DNA from: CAXDOZ01 sp963991145
Lineage (GTDB): Bacteria; Bacteroidota; Bacteroidia; Chitinophagales; JABDMM01
Direction: 5' to 3'
NCBI GenBank assembly: GCA_963991145.1
Contig: CAXDOZ010000076.1
Coordinates: forward strand, 1 to 11,374
Length of the DNA stretch: 11,374 bases
Shown here: positions 6,290-11,374 of the stretch, in pieces
Numbering within the stretch: the first letter of the stretch is position 1
How the letters are laid out: each line of letters begins with the position of its first letter
Notes under the pieces: model-generated
Told to the model about the DNA's origin: nothing
Databases searched by the model: none
Seen by the model: only the letters and a program-made list of their open reading frames with translations
Translations under genes and position numbers: made by a program

Positions 6290-8683
6290 ATGAAGCAAAG
6301 CATACTCATATCCCTCATCGCGCTTTGTTTGTTTGGGTCTGTCGACCTGATGGCTCAAAACGACAAAGAGAAGTACCGCCCAAAGACCGAGCTTAAGATC
6401 GCCGATTACCTTTTTGCTCAGGGTAGTTATTACTCGGCCGCCGATTATTATTCTTCAGTGATCCGTCAAAAGCCTGAAAACAGATATGCCATTTATTGGC
6501 TGGCAGAATCATATGATCGTGCGCGCAATTATGAGAAGGCAGAGATCTGGTACAAGAAGTTCATCGACTTAAAGGGAAAGACCGAGAAGAAGCAAAAGAA
6601 GATGGAGAAGCATAACGCTTACTTCTTTGCTTTGGCTGAGTACAATTACGGAGTGATCCTCAAGCGCAATGGAAAATACGAACTTGCAAAAGAGCATCTC
6701 GAGCATTTTGCCAATACCTATCAGGGTGAAGATGATACGGAAACCCTTATCTGGAAAGCAAAGGCTCTGAAGGAAATGCAGGGTTGCGATATGGCGATGG
6801 CAGCTGAGCGCCAGAAGATCAGAGTGGATAATCTGGGTTCTGCAGTAAACAAACAATACGGCGAGTCTTCACCATTCCCGATGGGTGATACGGCCATCGT
6901 ATTTGCTTCACTGGACTCAGATACCCTGATCCTGGTTCAAAGAAGCAAAGAGATCATTGGGGCAAGATTCTATCAGTCGTTCAAGAATGGTGATGAATGG
7001 TCAAAAGGGAAGCCGCTTCCTGAAACCATCAATGATGAGAAATTCATCACCGGTAACGGAGCATTCAATCCTACCGGCAACAGGTTCTACTTTACCAAGT
7101 GCGCAGAACGCAATCAGGACGAAGTCCTATGTCACTTATACATGTCTACGGTAAGAAACGGAAAGACATGGTCTGAGCCTGAAAAGCTGAATAACCAGAT
7201 CAACGATCCCAATCATACTTCAACTCAACCAACGGTGAGAGCAATGGAGGATGGAACAGAGATCGTTTACTTCATTTCTGATCGCGACGGAGGAGCAGGA
7301 GGAATGGATATCTGGTATTTCATCAGAACGAAAGGTGGTGATTACCGCGGACCAAGACATCTAAAAGGACCGATTAATACGATCCAGGATGAGCTGACGC
7401 CTTGCTACGATAACCATGCGAATATCATGTACTTCAGTTCGAATGGACATCCAAACTTTGGTGGATTGGATGTTTTCAGAACACTTGAGAATGAGGACAT
7501 GACATGGGCGAAGCCAACCAATATTGGCTATCCGATCAACTCGGGCGCAGATGACATCTACTACAGTCGTGTCCCTGGTTCAGAAGATGGGGCAGGTTAC
7601 CTGGTCTCTAATAGAATTGGAACAACTCCATTGACTTCCCCAACCTGCTGCGATGATATCTGGCGCTTTGAGAATTATCGCTACGGTCTTCAGGGGTTGG
7701 TCTTCAGAGACGGAGATGAGGATGAGCCAATTTCAGGTGCTACACTTAAGCTCTACACTAAAGATCCCTATGGAAATGAGTATCTGGTGGAACAGATCGA
7801 TGATCATCCGGGCGATGAGCAGTTCTTCTTTAAGCTTCAGCCGAATTCAGATTACAGATTGGTGATCGAGCGTTCGGGTTATGCAAACCTTGAGCGCAAT
7901 GTGTCTACCAATGGAATTGCTGATGAGGACACAATCGTTGCCAATTACTTCATTGAGAAAGCCGGTTATGTGAGCTTTGGGAATATCCTTGGCGAAGCTG
8001 AAGATGGCACTCAATCGAACCTATCCGGTGTTCGTGTTTCATTGATCGAAGTTGATCCAACCGGAAAAGAAGAAGTACTTAAATCAATGATCCAGTCCAA
8101 CGAGGATGGAGAATATGCCTTCTCGCTGCCGGTTGATAAAGATTATCGTATCAAGGTGAATAAGACAGGTTACTTCTCGGAATCTATTCCGATCAGTACG
8201 AAGAAGCTAGGTGCGGTTGATACGCTTTTCAATGATGATATCATCATGATGGAGTTGATCAAGGATAAGGCTTACACGCTGTCAAACATCTATTACGACT
8301 ACAATTCAGCGAAGCTTACCGCTTTCTCAAAGAAGGTGCTCGACACTCTGTCAATGCTACTGAACGAGAATCCAGAGCTGGTGATCGAGCTTAGCGCACA
8401 CACCGATAGCAAAGGATCTCCTGAATACAACAAGACCCTTTCTCAGGAAAGAGCAGAGAGCTGTGTAAATTATCTGAATAAGGATAAGGGAATTGAGATG
8501 GAGCGTCTTGTAGCCAAAGGTTATGGAGAAGATGAGCCGCTTGTTCCAAATACGAATGAAGATGGTTCTGACAATCCGGATAATCGAGCGAGAAACAGAA
8601 GAACTGAATTCAAGATCATCGGTGAGCTTGAAGGCGTGATCATCGGTGAGAAAGACCGATTCGGTGCTGAGTCTGAAGAGTAA
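6290..8683 (+). CDS. Multidomain OmpA-family protein with TPR, WD40-like propeller and carboxypeptidase-regulatory-like domains (PorE-like)
   Basis: Periplasmic peptidoglycan-binding envelope protein of 797 residues. It has a signal peptide (cleavage near LMAQ, 20-23), TPR-like helices at about 34-165, PD40/WD40-like strands at about 190-460 (for example SSPFPMGD, GNRFYFTK, IVYFISDRDGGAGGMDIW, NIMYFSSNGHPNFGGLDVF), two similar beta-sandwich regulatory-like domains at about 466-555 and 561-655, and an OmpA C-terminal domain at 662-777. The OmpA domain keeps the peptidoglycan contacts: Asp706 (in HTDSKG) and Arg721 (in LSQERAES), spaced as in Acinetobacter OmpA Asp271 and Arg286. The order resembles PorE of the type IX machinery. 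Unlike a lipoprotein, it has no cysteine at the signal cleavage site. The 4-base spacing from the porP/sprF-like gene indicates one operon and a likely shared complex. Many paralogues exist, so orthology to PorE is unproven. Confidence 0.9.
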   Translation: MKQSILISLIALCLFGSVDLMAQNDKEKYRPKTELKIADYLFAQGSYYSAADYYSSVIRQKPENRYAIYWLAESYDRARNYEKAEIWYKKFIDLKGKTEKKQKKMEKHNAYFFALAEYNYGVILKRNGKYELAKEHLEHFANTYQGEDDTETLIWKAKALKEMQGCDMAMAAERQKIRVDNLGSAVNKQYGESSPFPMGDTAIVFASLDSDTLILVQRSKEIIGARFYQSFKNGDEWSKGKPLPETINDEKFITGNGAFNPTGNRFYFTKCAERNQDEVLCHLYMSTVRNGKTWSEPEKLNNQINDPNHTSTQPTVRAMEDGTEIVYFISDRDGGAGGMDIWYFIRTKGGDYRGPRHLKGPINTIQDELTPCYDNHANIMYFSSNGHPNFGGLDVFRTLENEDMTWAKPTNIGYPINSGADDIYYSRVPGSEDGAGYLVSNRIGTTPLTSPTCCDDIWRFENYRYGLQGLVFRDGDEDEPISGATLKLYTKDPYGNEYLVEQIDDHPGDEQFFFKLQPNSDYRLVIERSGYANLERNVSTNGIADEDTIVANYFIEKAGYVSFGNILGEAEDGTQSNLSGVRVSLIEVDPTGKEEVLKSMIQSNEDGEYAFSLPVDKDYRIKVNKTGYFSESIPISTKKLGAVDTLFNDDIIMMELIKDKAYTLSNIYYDYNSAKLTAFSKKVLDTLSMLLNENPELVIELSAHTDSKGSPEYNKTLSQERAESCVNYLNKDKGIEMERLVAKGYGEDEPLVPNTNEDGSDNPDNRARNRRTEFKIIGELEGVIIGEKDRFGAESEE

Positions 8684-9070
8684 TTAAAACCGCTTTCTCA
8701 GATCGAGAAACAGCATTACCCAGCCGACCATAAAAAGCAATCCGCCGATAGGCGTAATAGGTCCAAGTACACTTGTTGGAGCACCTGTAACTGATGCGGT
8801 TGCCAATAGGTAAAGACTTCCCGAAAACAAAATGATTCCTCCAAGGAAGAACCAAAAGGCTTTTGGTGCCTTTTCCATTCCATACTGACGAGCGAAGATC
8901 AGACAGAGAAAGATGGCGAATGTGTGGTAGAACTGGTAACGGACACCCACTTCCCAACTGTTAATTGCCTCGGCATCGACCATTTTCTCCAAACCGTGCG
9001 CTCCAAAAGCGCCCAAAGCCACTGCTATCAGGGCAGAGAGGCATGCTGTAAATAGTATTGTTCTTTGCAC
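8684..9070 (-). CDS. DUF423 family small integral membrane protein
   Basis: Four-helix inner-membrane protein of 128 residues in the DUF423 (YgdD/YwdK) family, whose function is unknown. Hydrophobic segments are at about 4-24, 47-62, 71-91 and 104-124. Family marks are GAFGAHGLE at 20-28, the YQFYHT loop at 45-50, FSGSLYLLA at 82-90 and GPITPIGG at 103-110, with a basic C-terminus (LRKRF). The start is GTG (bases 9068-9070); there is no in-frame ATG upstream and the residue count to the first motif fits the family. Its TAA is directly next to the TAA of the convergent OmpA-family gene. It is divergent from the long gene that begins near 9149. Confidence 0.92.
   Translation of the reverse strand: MQRTILFTACLSALIAVALGAFGAHGLEKMVDAEAINSWEVGVRYQFYHTFAIFLCLIFARQYGMEKAPKAFWFFLGGIILFSGSLYLLATASVTGAPTSVLGPITPIGGLLFMVGWVMLFLDLRKRF
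8686..8710 (-). terminator. Weak terminator-like hairpin at the 3' end of the DUF423 gene
   Basis: Arms TTTCTC (8694-8699) and GAGAAA (8705-8710) pair perfectly around a 5-base loop. On the minus strand the hairpin is followed, after GCG, by GTTTT. It lies within the last DUF423 codons. The stem is short and the T-run brief, so this is a tentative call. Confidence 0.2.
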
Positions 9071-9148
9071 AATGCTGCGTGTATATCGAATCGGCGCAAG
9101 TTACATAATCACTAGGCGAATGGCCTATCTTGCTTGCAAAGTATCAAT
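9071..9148. promoter_or_regulatory. Divergent intergenic region with a small dyad
   Basis: These 78 bases separate the minus-strand DUF423 gene from the plus-strand gene at 9149 and must hold both promoters, unless either is read from further away. TAGGC and GCCTA form a perfect 5-bp inverted repeat around GAATG at 9113-9127. A partial -7-like TAtcTTGC (9126-9133) overlaps its right arm on the plus strand. The minus strand has a similar TAacTTGC at about 9095-9102. Neither is an exact TAnnTTTG match. Confidence 0.25.
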
Positions 9149-11374
9149 TTGAAGAAGTGGATTTTTATCGGACTGGGCTTTGTTGCTGTTGCAGTCATTT
9201 CCTATTTCGTTCTCTTCAATAAGGGGGCGTCGAATGAGGCTCCGTCTCCATTCAGAGCAATGCCGGCGCAGGTTGGCGTACTGGCTGAATTCGAGTCCTT
9301 CGGACAGATACAAACATCTGTAGAAGCCAGTAATTACGGCTATCTCATCAAAGGAACAGATGTTTGGTTTGAATTGGAAAGAGACCTGGGATTCCTTGAT
9401 ACGCTGCTTGTAAATGGAGCTGGCATCGGATCCCCGGAGAAGGTTCTTTGTGGTTGGTTTCCCCGAAACGATGGAGTCAAAACACTGTATATCCTTTCTT
9501 ATCCCGATCAAAAACGAGCCGATCTTGAGGCTTCCATAAATGGTCAATCTCACCCAAAATTTGATGTTACCAGTTCGAAGCTGATCAATCGAGATCTTCT
9601 TCAAGTAGCAGTTAGTGGACAGAATTTATCCTTCGAAGTATTTGGTATTGATGGCGCACTTGTGATCGCCCATGATGTGAAATTGCTGGAGTTGAGTTTG
9701 AATGCCATTGAGCAAACTGGAAGCGTAGAGCAAATTGATGGCTTCAAGATGATCCAGGAGAAGCAGGCAAATTATTCCGATCTGAAATTGTACCTGCACT
9801 ACTCAAACCTTCCCGGTTTATTGGATAAGGTCTTCAGTAAGAAATTTGAAGGAGTAAGTGCTTATTGGTCAAAGCTTGCATCGATCTCCGGTTTCCGCGT
9901 CACCTTCGATAGCGATGTGATCGGATTCAATGGCTTCAGCTATACCGGCGATAGCTCAATTTATCACTTGAGTCAGCTCGTTGCGGCTGAGCCGGGCATT
10001 ATCGATATGCCAAGACTGCTGCCGAATGAAACGGTTCTTTTTAGTTCACTTGGTTCGAGCAATTCTGGCGCTTACTTTGATAAGATCGTTCATAAGCCTG
10101 CGGCCGATTGGAAAGGATTCTTCCAATCATGGGTTGCTGAGGAATGGGCTTACTTCCGCTGGAATGATGGTTTGAACTACCGCGATGGATTGATCATTGA
10201 GACCACCGATTCAGAAAGAGCATTAGAGGACCTGTTAGGTCTGAAGAATTTTGAGGGAATGGATCACCAGAGCTTTTACGATACTGCTTTGGGAATGCCT
10301 TACTCTCAGCTTTATTCAAATGAGATCTTACCAGCCATCTTCCCCTCACCGGTTTATGATCTTGGAAGTCCATGGTACACGGTGATCAATAATTATTTGG
10401 TTTTTGCTGCCACGCCTTCTTTGCTCAGAGAGATGGTATTAAGTCAGCGCTTGAATCAAACTTTGGGCAAGCATCCAAACTATCAAATGGTGACGCAGCA
10501 GATGGCCAGCTCATCTAACACCTTTAGCTATATCCTAAACTCTGGTTTGGAAGGAAACCTGATCGAGTGGTTGCGAATCCCGGCGATGGGAGGCATTGAA
10601 TCCCAAATTGCAAAATGGCAGTCATTCACACCGATCACAGTGCAGAACACGAAGCTAGGTAAGCTTGTATTCAGCAATGCTCAGGTGCACTTCAATCCGG
10701 ATGGGTTCCTTACTGAGTTTGCCCCTTTGCCAAACTCATCGGATAGCTTACTGATCGCAGTTCCTGATTCCATGAAGGATACCATTCACATGGTAGATCA
10801 ATTGCCGGATGAGTACTTCAGAGTTAGCTTGGTGAAGAGCCATGCAAGCGATGCAGGATATCTCTTTGGAGAAGATCAGGACCACATGATCTACTTGATT
10901 ACCATTACGGGTGATACCTTAAAGAAGCGTCAGATCGATGGAACCATCATGGGGCAGATCCAGACCGTGGATTATTACCTGAATGGTAAGATCCAGTATC
11001 TATTCAATACAGCTAGCACCATGTATCTGGTAGATAGGAATTTCGAGGATGTTGCTGCCTACCCGATCAATCTGCCTGTAAAGGCTAGTAATGGAGTTAA
11101 AATGGTCTATTACGCCGATGCCAAGAAGCATAGGTTCTTCTTTGGTGGCACAGATGGCAACTTCTACGGCTACACTAAGGAAGGCTCCGAGTTGAGCGGT
11201 TGGTTCCCAAAAACGGGAACAGGGATCGTGAAGCTCCAAATGCAATACTTCACAGCAGGGAATAAAGATTACTTGCTTGTTGTGAGTAATACTGGTGTAG
11301 TTCAGGCTTTTGCACGTGACGGCAGCAATCGATTCGATCCTGTTGAAACCGGCGCGACATTCAATCAGCCATTC
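9149..11374 (+). CDS. Large membrane-anchored protein of unknown function with C-terminal beta-propeller-like repeats, 3'-truncated
   Basis: An unbroken frame runs from an in-frame TAG at 9113-9115 to the right edge. It has no ATG near its beginning; TTG 9149 gives LKKWIFIGLG, a basic start followed by one hydrophobic segment (about 4-23), an uncleaved anchor or signal. At least 742 residues are visible. Residues 35-530 resemble the DUF3352-type proteins of Bacteroidota: mixed alpha/beta, with no catalytic motif I recognise. Pieces such as PRLLPNETVLFSSLGSSNSG (288-307) and WYTVINNYLVFAATPSLL (409-426) recall the repeated self-similar halves of that family. From about 560 on, strands such as GYLFGEDQDHMIYL, KIQYLFNTASTMYLVDRN, FFFGGTDGNFYGYTKEG and YLLVVSNTGVVQAFARDG look like WD40/PQQ-type propeller blades. 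The protein is probably periplasmic. The DUF3352 assignment is from memory of the pattern and is moderate; the function is unknown. TTG 9134 is an alternative start. Confidence 0.8.
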   Translation, partial: MKKWIFIGLGFVAVAVISYFVLFNKGASNEAPSPFRAMPAQVGVLAEFESFGQIQTSVEASNYGYLIKGTDVWFELERDLGFLDTLLVNGAGIGSPEKVLCGWFPRNDGVKTLYILSYPDQKRADLEASINGQSHPKFDVTSSKLINRDLLQVAVSGQNLSFEVFGIDGALVIAHDVKLLELSLNAIEQTGSVEQIDGFKMIQEKQANYSDLKLYLHYSNLPGLLDKVFSKKFEGVSAYWSKLASISGFRVTFDSDVIGFNGFSYTGDSSIYHLSQLVAAEPGIIDMPRLLPNETVLFSSLGSSNSGAYFDKIVHKPAADWKGFFQSWVAEEWAYFRWNDGLNYRDGLIIETTDSERALEDLLGLKNFEGMDHQSFYDTALGMPYSQLYSNEILPAIFPSPVYDLGSPWYTVINNYLVFAATPSLLREMVLSQRLNQTLGKHPNYQMVTQQMASSSNTFSYILNSGLEGNLIEWLRIPAMGGIESQIAKWQSFTPITVQNTKLGKLVFSNAQVHFNPDGFLTEFAPLPNSSDSLLIAVPDSMKDTIHMVDQLPDEYFRVSLVKSHASDAGYLFGEDQDHMIYLITITGDTLKKRQIDGTIMGQIQTVDYYLNGKIQYLFNTASTMYLVDRNFEDVAAYPINLPVKASNGVKMVYYADAKKHRFFFGGTDGNFYGYTKEGSELSGWFPKTGTGIVKLQMQYFTAGNKDYLLVVSNTGVVQAFARDGSNRFDPVETGATFNQPF

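Noticed and set aside
8640..8957. Second minus-strand frame overlapping DUF423
   Set aside because: It is the wrong frame of a clear DUF423 gene and its translation lacks any membrane pattern.
9125..9604. Minus-strand open frame of 159 codons inside the long plus-strand gene
   Set aside because: It has no recognisable family pattern, overlaps a longer plus-strand frame with much better protein character, and covers the divergent intergenic region.
1..11374. Mobile element, defence system, CRISPR or biosynthetic cluster
   Set aside because: No transposase, integrase, nuclease, helicase, direct-repeat array or large enzyme cluster is seen; the recognised genes are housekeeping and envelope genes of one composition.

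Overview
The window looks like an ordinary, gene-dense stretch of chromosome from a member of the Bacteroidota, probably a Flavobacteriales-type marine or freshwater bacterium (order-level placement is an inference). The case rests on a PorP/SprF-family protein followed by a TPR / WD40-like / OmpA-C protein, which belongs to the type IX secretion and gliding repertoire of this phylum. It is supported by TAnnTTTG promoter motifs upstream of genes, the near absence of Shine-Dalgarno sequences, and the long Bacteroidota form of Lgt. I see no transposase, integrase, tRNA, rRNA, CRISPR array or phage gene. There is no gene-free stretch above about 130 bases.

Layout, left to right. (1) The 3' part of a MiaB-like tRNA methylthiotransferase, best match MtaB, cut by the left edge just after where its iron-sulfur cysteines should be, followed by lgt on the same strand. 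(2) A non-coding block at 2088-2173 with a hairpin plus T-run, two overlapping dyads and a TAtcTTTG box. It leads into a SCO1/SenC copper-chaperone lipoprotein gene that overlaps a membrane-anchored cytochrome c gene. (3) Two minus-strand genes, an M32 carboxypeptidase and a SRPBCC/AHSA1-like protein, overlapping by 8 bases. The second also overlaps the cytochrome gene tail to tail by 19 bases. (4) A divergent 130-base intergenic region, then porP/sprF-like and the 797-residue OmpA-family gene, 4 bases apart. (5) A minus-strand DUF423 membrane protein whose stop codon abuts that of the OmpA-family gene. (6) A divergent plus-strand gene that begins with a non-ATG codon at about 9149 and runs off the right edge. 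It encodes at least 742 residues of a membrane-anchored protein ending in beta-propeller-like repeats.

How they may work together. Lgt attaches the lipid to lipoproteins, and the SCO protein in the next transcription unit is one of its likely substrates. SCO and the cytochrome c are probably translated together and serve respiratory electron transfer. The PorP/SprF-like and OmpA-family proteins form a cell-envelope pair, the latter carrying intact peptidoglycan-binding residues. M32, SRPBCC and DUF423 are housekeeping or unknown-role genes with no evident tie to their neighbours. I found no convincing new biological system; the points worth checking are small-scale gene overlaps, regulatory dyads, domain architecture, and the long uncharacterised gene at the right edge.
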